NCBI GenBank assembly: GCA_038322575.1
Contig: JBBQGB010000027.1
Location: forward strand, 1 to 43,247
Direction of reading: 5' to 3'
Source of the DNA: JACMOY01 sp038322575
Lineage (GTDB): Bacteria; Actinomycetota; Actinomycetes; Actinomycetales; Angustibacteraceae
DNA length: 43,247 nt
The translations under genes and the position numbers were made by a program. The notes beneath the pieces were generated by a model. It was given only the letters and a program-made list of their open reading frames with translations, was not told where the DNA came from and ran no database searches. The first letter of the stretch is position 1. Every line of letters begins with the position of its first letter. Of this stretch, positions 31,694-39,085 are shown piece after piece.

Positions 31694-31942
31694 GTGCCCG
31701 AGTCGAGGGCCCGCAAGAAGGCCGGCTACACCCCGCCGCCGGTCAAGGCCAGTGGCCCACGGCAGAGCCCGCGGTGGTACGCCCCCGTGATGGTGGCCCT
31801 GTTCGTGGTGGGGCTGGCCTACATCGTGACGTTCTACGTCAGCGAGACGCGCTACCCGGTGCCGCAGCTGGGCCGGGCCAACATCCTGGTCGGCTTCGCG
31901 ATCATCATGGCCGGGTTCGGGATGGCCACGCGCTGGCGCTGA
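31694..31942 (+). CDS. crgA: CrgA: cell division protein
   Basis: An 82-residue membrane protein with two spans, ~28-51 (WYAPVMVALFVVGLAYIVTF) and ~62-81 (ANILVGFAIIMAGFGMATRW), after a basic N-terminus MPESRARKKAGYTPPP. Length and motifs match actinobacterial CrgA, which helps assemble the septum by binding FtsQ, FtsI, FtsW and FtsZ. GAGGAGTGACCC precedes the GTG start. Its last 38 bases overlap the 3' end of the rhomboid gene on the other strand. Confidence 0.95.
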   Translation: MPESRARKKAGYTPPPVKASGPRQSPRWYAPVMVALFVVGLAYIVTFYVSETRYPVPQLGRANILVGFAIIMAGFGMATRWR

Positions 31943-32864
31943 ATGACACCGGTGTGAGTCGGTCCCCAGGATGTGGAGAACTCTGTGGATAGACCGCCGG
32001 GCCGGCCGTCGTCAGCTTGAGGACGGCCAGCGCCACCAGCAGCACCAGCAGGCCCCCCAGCCCGACCAGCTGGATCAGCGACCGGTTCTGCCGCGGCGCG
32101 TTCGCGAGGACGGCGGCGGCGACCGCCCCGGTCACCAGCCCGCCGAGGTGGGCCTGCCAGGCGATGTTCAGCCCCGGGACGAAGCCGATCGCGGCGTTGA
32201 CCGCGACGACGCCGACCAGGCCGCGGCTGTCCAGCCCCATCTTGCGGTTGACCACCACCAGCGCCCCGAACAGCCCGAACACGGCTCCGGACGCCCCGAC
32301 GACCTGGGTGTACCAGGACGGTTGGGCCGGATCGGCCAGCACCAGGTAGCCCACCGACCCGCCGACCGCCGACAGCAGGTACAGCGCGGCGAAGCGGGCC
32401 CGGCCCAGCCGCTGCTCGAGGATCGGGCCGATCTGCCAGAGCACGATCATGTTGAACACGATGTGCAGCGGGAACCCGGGATCGTGCAGGAAGGCCCCGG
32501 TGACGAACCGCCAGGGCTCGCTGCTGGCCAGGACCGGGAAGAACGCGAGGCGGTTGGTGACGACGTCCCCGCCGGCCCGCTGCAGCACGAACACCAGGAC
32601 GCAGCCCCCGATGATGAGCTGGGTGACCAGGGGGCGACCGGTGCCCGCCCGCCCGCCGAACGCCGTCCGCGCCTGGCGCTGGCCGGCCGCCTGCTCACGC
32701 ACGCAGTCGACGCACTGGACGCCGACCGCGGCCGGCCGCTGGCAGTCCGGGCAGACCGGCCGCTCGCAGCGCTGGCACCGCACGTAGCTCACCCGGTCGG
32801 GGTGACGTGGGCACACCGGCTCAGCCGTGGCCGGCGCCGACGGTTGCGGGTCGACGCCGTCCAC
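31905..32864 (-). CDS. Rhomboid family intramembrane serine protease with N-terminal zinc knuckle
   Basis: A 319-residue protein. The N-terminus has a B-box-like zinc motif (CPRHPDRVSYVRCQRCERP with further CPDC and CVDC pairs). The rest is a six- or seven-span rhomboid: HIVFNMIVLWQIG, catalytic Ser in GASGAVFGLFG and catalytic His in AHLGGLVTG. Rhomboids cleave membrane proteins within the bilayer; the substrate is unknown. The GTG start follows AGGAGGAG. It lies 31 bases after the cyclophilin gene. The last 13 codons run antisense to the end of crgA, giving a hydrophilic tail rich in Ser and Pro. Confidence 0.93.
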   Translation of the reverse strand: MDGVDPQPSAPATAEPVCPRHPDRVSYVRCQRCERPVCPDCQRPAAVGVQCVDCVREQAAGQRQARTAFGGRAGTGRPLVTQLIIGGCVLVFVLQRAGGDVVTNRLAFFPVLASSEPWRFVTGAFLHDPGFPLHIVFNMIVLWQIGPILEQRLGRARFAALYLLSAVGGSVGYLVLADPAQPSWYTQVVGASGAVFGLFGALVVVNRKMGLDSRGLVGVVAVNAAIGFVPGLNIAWQAHLGGLVTGAVAAAVLANAPRQNRSLIQLVGLGGLLVLLVALAVLKLTTAGPAVYPQSSPHPGDRLTPVSFSASAWPSRTRP

Positions 32865-32895
32865 TGCTGCTCTCCTCCTGCTGGTACCGCTCGGG

Positions 32896-33417
32896 CTAGG
32901 GGTTGATGCTCACGCGCTCGATGACGACGGGCTCGACCGGCGCGTCACCGCGACCGGTCGCGACCGCGGCGATGGCGTCGACGACGTCGCGCCCGACCTG
33001 GTCGCTGACCTCGCCGAAGATCGTGTGCTTGCCGTTCAGGTGCGGGGTGGGGACGACGGTCACGAAGAACTGCGAGCCGTTGGTGCCGCTGCCGCCGCGC
33101 TTGCCGGCGTTGGCCATGGCGAGCAGGTACGGCTTGTTGAACACCAGGTCGGGGTGGATCTCGTCGTCGAACGTGTAGCCGGGGCCACCGGTTCCCGTGC
33201 CCTGGGGGCAGCCGCCCTGGATCATGAACCCGGGGATGATCCGGTGGAAGCCGAGTCCGTCGTAGAACGGCTCGGTCTTCGTCGTGCCGGTGCTCTCGTC
33301 CTTCCACTCCTTGGTGCCGTCGGCGAGGCCGACGAAGTTGGCCACCGTCTTGGGGGCGTGGTCGGGGAACATGGCGATGGTGATGTCGCCTTTGGTGGTG
33401 TGCAGGGTGACGTCCAT
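32896..33417 (-). CDS. Cyclophilin-type peptidyl-prolyl cis-trans isomerase
   Basis: A 173-residue cyclophilin of the actinobacterial PpiA type. Key motifs are GDITIAMFPDHAPKTVANFVG, FHRIIPGFMIQGG (catalytic Arg region), GSGTNGSQFFVTVVPTPHLNGKHTIFGEV and the closing VVERVS-like strand. No signal peptide is present, so it is cytoplasmic. It probably speeds proline isomerisation during protein folding and is a conserved member of the crgA-pknB neighbourhood. GGAGGAT precedes the ATG at MDVTLH; the longer frame upstream is low complexity. Confidence 0.95.
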   Translation of the reverse strand: MDVTLHTTKGDITIAMFPDHAPKTVANFVGLADGTKEWKDESTGTTKTEPFYDGLGFHRIIPGFMIQGGCPQGTGTGGPGYTFDDEIHPDLVFNKPYLLAMANAGKRGGSGTNGSQFFVTVVPTPHLNGKHTIFGEVSDQVGRDVVDAIAAVATGRGDAPVEPVVIERVSINP

Positions 33418-33545
33418 GTTCCGATCCTCCCACGGCGGGCCCCCACCACCTCGTCCTGCACCGCGCGCGCGATCAGGGCAGGATGGGGGGCACGTCCGCC
33501 GGCCCGCCGGTGGCACCGATCGTGATCCACAGCCAGGGAGGCCCC

Positions 33546-34223
33546 GTGTTCACCAAGACCAGCCGATCAGACAAGGCCCGCGAGCAGGCGGCCGACGTCG
33601 CCAGCACCCTCGGTGAGACCTGGCGCGACAGGGTCGCCCCCACGGTGGGCGCCAAGGCTCGTGACGCCCGCGACTGGGCGGCGCCGCACGTCGAGCACGG
33701 CCGAAAGGCCGCGGCCCCCAAGGTCGAGGCCGCCGTCGACGCCGCCGCCGAGAAGGTCGCCCCCGTCGTCGACGCCGCCCGTGACCAGTTCGACCACTGG
33801 CTGCCCAAGGTGCTCGAGGCCGTGAGCGCGGCGGCCACCGCCGGCGCCGCTGCCGGTGCCACCGCTGGTGAGTACCGCTCGCGCAGCGGCGACGCGGTCG
33901 CGGTGCTCAAGGGCGACGCGATCGTCAAGCGCAAGCGCGGCCGGGTGCTGCGCAAGCTGCTGCTCCTGCCCGTGATCGGCGCTGCCGCGGCGGCGGCGTA
34001 CGCCGTCGTCAAGAGCCGGGCGCCCAAGGACGACCCGTGGGCCGTGCCCACCGGCACCTACCCCGCGTACACCCCGCCGGCCCCCGCGGCCAGCGCGTCC
34101 TCGGCGTCCGCCGACCTCGGTAGCGGCACCGCCGCCACCGCCCTGGACACCGGCAGCACCGCCGAGGTGCCCGGTGTCACGATGGAGTCCACCGACGCGG
34201 ACGCCCCCAACGGCCAGATCTGA
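33546..34223 (+). CDS. DUF5324-like protein with one membrane helix
   Basis: A 225-residue Ala-rich protein. Amphipathic helix repeats run through ~5-110 (apolipoprotein-like KAREQAADVASTLGETWRDR and AAAEKVAPVVDAARDQFDHW), a conserved-looking GDAIVKRKRGRVLRK segment precedes a membrane helix at ~137-155 (LLLLPVIGAAAAAAYAVV), and the C-terminal tail is low complexity and acidic. It resembles the DUF5324 family found near gyrA/crgA in actinobacteria; function is unknown. The GTG start at VFTKTSR follows AGGGAGG. It marks the last conserved gene before the accessory region. Confidence 0.75.
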   Translation: MFTKTSRSDKAREQAADVASTLGETWRDRVAPTVGAKARDARDWAAPHVEHGRKAAAPKVEAAVDAAAEKVAPVVDAARDQFDHWLPKVLEAVSAAATAGAAAGATAGEYRSRSGDAVAVLKGDAIVKRKRGRVLRKLLLLPVIGAAAAAAYAVVKSRAPKDDPWAVPTGTYPAYTPPAPAASASSASADLGSGTAATALDTGSTAEVPGVTMESTDADAPNGQI

Positions 34224-34245
34224 CCGCACCACCCCCGCACGCCCT

Positions 34246-34291
34246 GAACGGGGCAACGGCGCGTCATCCGTGACCCGCCCTTGCCCCGTTC
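34246..34291 (+). terminator. Inverted repeat after the DUF5324-like gene
   Basis: GAACGGGGCAA (34246-34256) and TTGCCCCGTTC (34281-34291) pair perfectly over 11 bp around a 24-base loop. It starts about 20 bases after the stop codon. Confidence 0.55.
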
Positions 34292-34767
34292 TCGCATCCA
34301 CGGGTGCGCCGTCAACCCAGCGTCGCGCCCTTGGCCAGGTTGCAGTTCAACGTCGACAGCGGTCTGGGTCGGTGGCAGTGGGGCTGGCCGCTGCTGACGG
34401 AATTCGCCGCCCGGTCCACGCCGTGGCCAGGGGCGGCAGCGCTGCGTCGCCCTTCCCCAGCTGGTGACGCACGGGGAGTGGGGTTCCGTTCGCGACGGTT
34501 CTGCACCGTCACCTGCGCCAAGCGCACCAATGTGGCGGCCCGCACTCAGCCGGCTCGGTCGGCGCACTGGGGTACGTCGCTCCCGTGGCGCGATCGTTTG
34601 CAGTCAGCGGCATGGACAACGTGCGGGCCACGACCCTGATCCATCACTTGTACGAGCACTCGACAGCCGTCGACAACACGATGCGCCACCGCTGGTCGCC
34701 CGCGTCGTGCACCGCGGAATGGTCGTCGACCGCGAGGTCTGACCTGTGCGTCGCGGTACGGCTCGGG
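34292..34767. other. Gene-free stretch at the left edge of the accessory region
   Basis: Several short open frames exist on both strands, but none shows a recognisable domain, good ribosome binding site or convincing codon pattern. GC content is slightly lower than in the neighbouring core. No tRNA, tRNA fragment or repeat was found here. Confidence 0.5.
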
Positions 34768-35214
34768 TCAGCTGGCTGTCGCCTGCAACGCCTTGACCTC
34801 GTCGCGAGCAAGCTTGACGGCAGCAGCCTGGCGCGCGACAACCGTACGGAGGTCCGCCGACAGGTCCTTCTCCAGAGCGTCGTCGTACTCCGACACCGTG
34901 TGGTTCTCGCCCGAGACGGCAGCGTCGAGCACTCCGTCAGCACCCGAACCGGAGAGCGTGTCCTTCACGGCCATCCAGCCCCGGTGTGCCTTGGCGGCCA
35001 GTGACCCGGACTCCTGGACGTCGTCGCCGTACGCCGCCCCCAGGGCTTCCAGCTCGGCCGCGAACTCGGCTCGCTGCGCCGACAGCCGGCGAAGCGTCGT
35101 GGCCCACGCGGCCTGGTCGCTCGACTCGAGCTTGTCGGCAGCCTTCGCGAAGCCTGTCTCGCCATCTCTCAACGTCTCGACCAGGTCCTTGGTCACGGTC
35201 TTGTCGGTCGACAT
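34768..35214 (-). CDS. DUF2383 (PA2169-type) ferritin-like four-helix protein
   Basis: A 148-residue all-helical protein matching the PA2169/DUF2383 family: MSTDKTVTKDLVETLRDGE and FAKAADKLESSDQAAWATTL, then an EFAAELEALG helix, HRGWMAVKDTLSG, and a C-terminal ENHTVSEYDDAL helix. The repeated Glu/His pattern resembles ferritin-like diiron proteins, but a metal site cannot be confirmed by eye. Relatives are often stress-induced. The ATG at MSTDKTV follows AAGGAG at nine bases, and a TAGCGT -10 lies about 39 bases upstream. It stands alone. Confidence 0.85.
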   Translation of the reverse strand: MSTDKTVTKDLVETLRDGETGFAKAADKLESSDQAAWATTLRRLSAQRAEFAAELEALGAAYGDDVQESGSLAAKAHRGWMAVKDTLSGSGADGVLDAAVSGENHTVSEYDDALEKDLSADLRTVVARQAAAVKLARDEVKALQATAS

Positions 35215-35252
35215 CCGGTCAGCTCCTTCGAGTCGGGTGGCGCGAGCTTCCG

Positions 35253-35258
35253 ACGCTA
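35253..35258 (-). promoter_or_regulatory. Possible -10 for the DUF2383 gene
   Basis: TAGCGT on the minus strand fits TANNNT and lies 38 bases before the ATG. A stress-sigma type -35/-10 pair was looked for and not found. Confidence 0.35.
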
Positions 35259-35303
35259 TCCGCACGGACCAGAACCCGCACGTTCACCGTCTGCGGCGTC
35301 AGC

Positions 35304-35571
35304 TCAGTCGGGCTTGCGGGCTATGACGTACAGCCGCTGGGTGCTCGCCGCGGGTGGAGAACGGCCCAAGCCCAGCACCGCGGCCCACCACGACGCGTGG
35401 GCCGGGCGCATCAGGGCGTCGGCTCCCGCCGCGTGGAGACAGGCCGTCACGTGGCCCGGCCCGCAACCCACGTCGATCGCGGGGTCGGTGCCGGCGTCCT
35501 CAGCGACCCGGTTGAGCAGCCCACGCTCGAACGGCAGATCGGCCAGCTCGTCACACAGTGCGTACCGAATG
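35304..35571 (-). pseudogene. Truncated SAM-dependent methyltransferase relic
   Basis: In one minus-strand frame the DNA reads YALCDELADLPFERGLLNRV, then DVGCGPGHVTACLHAAGAD (SAM motif I), and jumps almost at once to the normal C-terminal end QRLYVIARKPD before TGA. About 120 central residues and the very N-terminus of a class I methyltransferase are absent. Its 5' end overlaps the end of the RibD-type reductase gene by about 20 bases in another frame. No start codon is evident. It is therefore a deletion relic. Confidence 0.7.
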
Positions 35572-36114
35572 GCGCACGTAGATCACACCGTTGCGGAATC
35601 TTCGATGCTCGATCAGCTCGAGGTCGATTCGCAGGTCCTGCGGCAGTGCCGGCTTGCCACTGCCGACGGTGACGGGGCACAGGAGCAGCACGCACTCGTC
35701 GACCAGTCCGTACCGGAATGCCTCGGCCCCGATGGTGGCGCCGCCGATGCTCAGGTCCGAGCCGGAGTTCTCCTTGAGCTGTCGTACCGCCTCGGGCTGA
35801 AACTGGCGCTCGATGCTGGTCCGCGCAGTCGAGACTTCTGGCAGGGTCAAGGAGTAGACGATCTTGTCGGAGGCTCGCCAGATCTCGGCGTATTCGCGGA
35901 CTACGGCAGGTTCGGTCGTCAACCAGTCGTCGCTGTCCCAGACGCGCATCGTCTCGTACATCCTGCGGCCGTACAGCGACGTGCCGATCTGCCGTTCGTG
36001 CTCGTTCCAGAACTCGTGTACTTCCTCGTCCGGCTCGGACCAGTCGAAGGCGCCGGTTTCGTCCTCGACGTAGCCGTCGAGTGACATGTTGGCTGCGTAG
36101 ATCAGCTTGGCCAT
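35551..36114 (-). CDS. RibD C-terminal/dihydrofolate reductase family protein
   Basis: A 187-residue NAD(P)H-dependent reductase-like protein. MAKLIYAANMSLDGYVEDE begins the fold as in RibD_C/DHFR-like proteins, followed by YGRRMYETMRVWDSD, KIVYSLTLPEVSTART, SIGGATIGAEAF and the closing GVIYVRHSVR strand. Many members of this actinobacterial subgroup stand alone and their substrate is unknown; riboflavin synthesis is unlikely without other rib genes. GGAGG lies seven bases before the ATG. The gene appears intact although a methyltransferase relic touches its 3' end. It is divergent from the pterin dehydratase-VOC gene. Confidence 0.9.
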   Translation of the reverse strand: MAKLIYAANMSLDGYVEDETGAFDWSEPDEEVHEFWNEHERQIGTSLYGRRMYETMRVWDSDDWLTTEPAVVREYAEIWRASDKIVYSLTLPEVSTARTSIERQFQPEAVRQLKENSGSDLSIGGATIGAEAFRYGLVDECVLLLCPVTVGSGKPALPQDLRIDLELIEHRRFRNGVIYVRHSVRTV

Positions 36115-36213
36115 GCGTGCCTCCGTCCGGACCCGGCTACAGCATCGAACGTCACGGCGGCACCGGCAAGGGCTCGGGGGTGGGCCCGTCCCGGTGAGCC
36201 GGTCATGGGTGGC

Positions 36214-36268
36214 CCCGAAGACGACGACGTCGCCTGGCAACGACCCGCTGCTCCGCGACGTCTTCGGG
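36214..36268. promoter_or_regulatory. Inverted repeat between divergent reductase and pterin dehydratase-VOC genes
   Basis: CCCGAAGACG (36214-36223) and CGTCTTCGGG (36259-36268) form a perfect 10-bp pair 35 bases apart. It sits in the 250-bp divergent gap and may bind a shared regulator; it may also be chance. Nothing else was recognised in the gap. Confidence 0.3.
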
Positions 36269-36365
36269 CGCAAACCACAGACAGCGCAACCCAGGTGGTC
36301 GACGCTGACCGCCACTACCGTGTGGGCCGGAGCAGAGGCCCATCACACCGGACGGAGCGAGGATC

Positions 36366-37040
36366 ATGACCCCACCTGGTGAGAAGTTGTCCGCGATGCA
36401 GGTCCGCGAAGCCGGTCTCGCCGACTGGCGGCAGCTCCTGGGCCGCATCAAGGCCCGGTTCCTGACCAGCGACTTCCAAACTGGGCTCGCCCTGGTCGAC
36501 AAGATCGGGACCTCTGCCAATGCGGCCGACCACCACCCCGACATCGTCCTGACGTACTCCGACGTGATCGTCACACTTGCCAGTCATGACGTCCGCGGTA
36601 TCACCAGCCGCGACGTGGATCTCGCACGCCAGATCAGCAACCATGCAGCAGAGCTCGGCATCGTCGCCTACACCGGTGGCCTGACCCAGCTGGAGCTCGG
36701 GCTCGACACCGCGCGCGGGTCACAGCTCGCACCTTTCTACGCGGCCCTGCTTGGCGGCACGGTCGAAGATGGCGAGCCGGTCGACGCCAGCGGCCAGGTG
36801 CCAACGGTGTGGTGGCAGGCACCGGACCCCCATGACCAAACAGCGGCGCTCCCCGAGCAGCCGTTCGAACAACGGTGGCACCTCGACGTGTGGGTTGCCC
36901 ACGACGAGGGCGAAGGACGTCTTCAAGCAGTCTTGGACGCCGGCGGTCGCCTGGTCAGCGACCGCGCGGCGCCGGCGTACTGGGTCGTCGAGGACGCTGA
37001 CGGCAACCGCTCCTGCATCTGCACACCCGGCGGTCGCTGA
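36366..37040 (+). CDS. Pterin-4a-carbinolamine dehydratase fused to a VOC domain
   Basis: A 224-residue two-domain protein. Residues ~1-97 form a pterin-4a-carbinolamine dehydratase with the active-site pattern HHPDI...DVRGITSRDVDLA. Residues ~105-224 form a glyoxalase/VOC half (LELGLDTARGSQLAPFYAALL, WHLDVWVAHDEGE, YWVVEDADGNRSCICTP). This fusion is known in actinobacteria, where its substrate is unclear since aromatic amino acid hydroxylases are not always present. The ATG is preceded by AGCGAGGATC. The gene seems intact and is followed by about 370 gene-free bases. Confidence 0.9.
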   Translation: MTPPGEKLSAMQVREAGLADWRQLLGRIKARFLTSDFQTGLALVDKIGTSANAADHHPDIVLTYSDVIVTLASHDVRGITSRDVDLARQISNHAAELGIVAYTGGLTQLELGLDTARGSQLAPFYAALLGGTVEDGEPVDASGQVPTVWWQAPDPHDQTAALPEQPFEQRWHLDVWVAHDEGEGRLQAVLDAGGRLVSDRAAPAYWVVEDADGNRSCICTPGGR

Positions 37041-37412
37041 ACCGCCCGAGACCCCGGATCAGAGCGAGAGGTGTGCGAGTGCCATGAAGCGACGTGCCGC
37101 TGCGCATGACGGGAGCAGCGATCCAACCTGTGGCCGGATTCAGTTTCTCTCATTCCACCGCGAGTGCGTCCGTGTCCTAGCCGACTACCGGACGCGGCCC
37201 CGGACTGGCTGGAGCAGTGCAGTGCGCCGCAGGACGACCCAGCCCCGGTGATGGTGGCGGACTGTTCTGACCGAACGCGGTCCGTGACGGCTCGTTGAGG
37301 CTCTGTGCCGGGTCAACATGGGGTTTGGCTTTCGGGGCGTGACGGAGGGGGGTGCCGGGGTGCTCAGAAGCGGCGAGCGGGATCCCGCCCACCTGCGCGC
37401 CAAGCGGTCAGC
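37041..37412. other. Gene-free stretch
   Basis: Open frames here are short and unrecognisable on both strands. No hairpin, repeat or RNA gene stood out. Confidence 0.45.
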
Positions 37413-37733
37413 TCAGAACTCCGACATCTTGTCCCAGCCGTCGCGGTCCGCGGCGTCGATGTAGAGGATGTCGGGGCGCTCGGCGATGTACTGCTTCGCG
37501 TCTCCGTCGACCCCGTGCTGGAAGTGCTCGGAATTGACGTGCGCCTCGCCGGCCGCGGCGTCATCGAAGGCCTCGATCGTCAGGATCGTGTCGGGGTCGT
37601 CGACGCTGCGGTAGTGCTCGTACCACTTGTTGCCCGGCTCGGCGCGGGTCGCGTCGGTGTAGGCCTGGCTCGCCGCAAGGTAGGCGTCCGCGGTGCCGGG
37701 CTTGAGCTTCTTCTTGACGGTGATGTAGATCAA
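37413..37733 (-). CDS. Quinol monooxygenase-like (ABM domain) protein
   Basis: A 106-residue protein of the antibiotic-biosynthesis-monooxygenase fold: MIYITVKKKLKPGTADAYLA begins the ferredoxin-like fold, then NKWYEHYRSVDDPDTILTIEAF and the SEHFQHGVDG segment that normally lines the pocket. Such proteins act as small cofactor-free monooxygenases or in heme degradation; the substrate is unknown. The start is TTG (read as Met), supported by GAGGAG eight bases upstream. It is flanked by gene-free stretches on both sides. It is a complete relative of the truncated ABM fragment at 18298-18444. Confidence 0.85.
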   Translation of the reverse strand: MIYITVKKKLKPGTADAYLAASQAYTDATRAEPGNKWYEHYRSVDDPDTILTIEAFDDAAAGEAHVNSEHFQHGVDGDAKQYIAERPDILYIDAADRDGWDKMSEF

Positions 37734-38141
37734 GGCTCTCCTCGCTCGGGTGGGGGTCGTCGCTCCGTCACCCGCCTGGAACTCCGGTGGGCGAGTGATC
37801 GGTTCACTCTCGCACGGTGATCAGGTTGTCACCTGGACGGCATCGCACGCCAGCTCACCCGTCGTGCGAAACCGAAGCTTCTCCGGGACCCGCCGCGACG
37901 CGCGGTCCCCCCGGACACGAACCCACAGCGTCCCCATCGGTCACCGACACGCTCCGCGTGCCCATCTGCTGCCGGCACGTCCGCTCCTCCTTGCTGAACA
38001 CGTCATGCGCCGGCAGTTGGACTCGCGTCTGGTGGCCGGTGATAGCTGGGCGGCGCGCGCTGCTTGGGCGCCTGCACGTCCAGCTGCTGCGTACCGGAGC
38101 CGTCCTGGCAGATGGCGGAACCTCAGTTCTCAGCGGGGATG
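37734..38141. other. Gene-free stretch before the tail-tube pair
   Basis: Short frames only; none is recognisable. It may hold the promoter of the ABM gene and the terminator of the shorter tail-tube gene, but no clear signal was found. Confidence 0.45.
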
Positions 38142-38492
38142 TCAGGCGGGACGCAGGTCCTCGGCGACCAGCACGAGCTCCTCGATCGCGAGCGCGGCCG
38201 ACAACGCATCGAGCGTCGGGCCGGTCCAGCGGACGGGCCGCGCTTGCAGGAGCACGTAACGACGAGCCGGCTCGTGGCGGGCGTTCAGCACAGTGATCGT
38301 CACCCGACGCGGTTGGGGATCGCGGGCCCATTCGAGCAGCGCGCCGTCGCTGCTCACCCCGCGGCGCAGCGTCACCGTGGCGGCCGGGGTGGCCCCGGGT
38401 TCGAGCACCAGACCGGTCACCTCGCTGCAGGCGACGTTGATGTCGCCGAGATCGACCTCGAACGCGCTGGAGCCGAGCGGGTCTTCGTCCAC
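38142..38492 (-). CDS. Short phage-tail-tube-like protein (T4 gp19 family)
   Basis: A 116-residue protein related to contractile-tail tube proteins. FEVDLGDINVACSEVTGL, VTLRRGVSSDGALLEWA, RRVTITVLNARHEPARRYV, RWTGPTL and AIEELVLV follow the same order as in the divergent neighbour at 38541. It lacks the ~25-residue charged segment that precedes the TLRRG strand in the longer copy and in known tubes, so it may not polymerise alone. The GTG start has no ribosome binding site; TAGCCT seven bases upstream predicts a leaderless mRNA. No sheath, baseplate, ATPase or other tail gene lies within several kilobases on either side. Confidence 0.75.
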   Translation of the reverse strand: MDEDPLGSSAFEVDLGDINVACSEVTGLVLEPGATPAATVTLRRGVSSDGALLEWARDPQPRRVTITVLNARHEPARRYVLLQARPVRWTGPTLDALSAALAIEELVLVAEDLRPA

Positions 38493-38499
38493 ACCGACG

Positions 38500-38505
38500 A
38501 GGCTA
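38500..38505 (-). promoter_or_regulatory. Probable -10 for leaderless short tail-tube gene
   Basis: TAGCCT on the minus strand matches TANNNT and ends seven bases before the GTG at 38492. It sits in the 48-bp gap shared with the divergent longer gene. Confidence 0.45.
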
Positions 38506-38540
38506 TCCGTGCCCGGCCGGCAGGAGTACCTTCCTGACGC

Positions 38541-38993
38541 ATGGCGTCACGCGACAACCCCTACGGCCGCTTCAACTTCATGGTCAAGCTCGGTGACACC
38601 GGTGGCGAGGACCAGATCGTCGGGGGGTTCTCAGAGGTCAGCAGCGCCTCGAGCGAAATCGTCTACGCCGAGTACCGCAACGGCAACGACAGAGAGAACC
38701 ACGTCCGCAAGATCCCGACCCTGAACAAGACCGGTGACGTGACACTGCGGCGCGGCCTCATCGGCGACCTGCGCTTGTTCGCGTGGTTGCAGTCCACCCG
38801 GGACGGCGACGTCTCGCCCCAGACAGTCACGATCACCCTGCTGGACGAGGCCCGAAGGGCGGTGGCCGCTTGGGTGTTGCACGGGGCGCAGCCGAAGAAG
38901 TGGACCGCACCCTCGTTGTCGGCGACGGGCACGGACGTCGCGATCGAGGAGCTGGTCCTGGTCTGCGACCGACTCGACTTCACGTCCGCATGA
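38541..38993 (+). CDS. Phage-tail-tube-like protein (T4 gp19 family)
   Basis: A 150-residue protein with the tube pattern of contractile injection systems: NPYGRFNFMVKLGD, GGFSEVSSASSEIVYAEYR (the conserved E-Y-R), TLNKTGDVTLRRGLIGD, then FAWL, VTITLLDEARRAVAAW, a KKWTAPSL strand and IEELVLVCD. Length equals that of known tube proteins, so it could form hexameric rings. AGGAG lies 14 bases before the ATG, an unusually long spacing. A 7-bp hairpin follows. It is paired only with a shorter divergent homologue; without sheath or baseplate its role is unknown. Confidence 0.85.
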   Translation: MASRDNPYGRFNFMVKLGDTGGEDQIVGGFSEVSSASSEIVYAEYRNGNDRENHVRKIPTLNKTGDVTLRRGLIGDLRLFAWLQSTRDGDVSPQTVTITLLDEARRAVAAWVLHGAQPKKWTAPSLSATGTDVAIEELVLVCDRLDFTSA

Positions 38994-38999
38994 CCCGTT

Positions 39000-39018
39000 A
39001 GGTGCCTGGAAGGCACCT
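39000..39018 (+). terminator. Hairpin after the longer tail-tube gene
   Basis: AGGTGCC and GGCACCT form a perfect 7-bp stem with a five-base loop (TGGAA), seven bases after the stop codon. Confidence 0.5.
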
Positions 39019-39085
39019 TCACCCATGGGCACGTCCGGATGCACGTGCCGCTGTCCGCGCGGTCCGACAGGCGGCGTCTCAGCCG

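Noticed and set aside
34292..34767. Possible left attachment site of the accessory region
   Set aside because: No copy of the tRNA-Ala 3' sequence or other direct repeat of the right border could be found here by eye.
34585..35004. Plus-strand open frame of 139 codons
   Set aside because: Its second half is antisense to the DUF2383 gene and the first half has no recognisable feature or ribosome binding site.
38142..38993. Prophage or complete contractile injection system
   Set aside because: No capsid, portal, terminase, sheath, baseplate, holin or integrase gene was found in the window; only the two tube-like genes remain.
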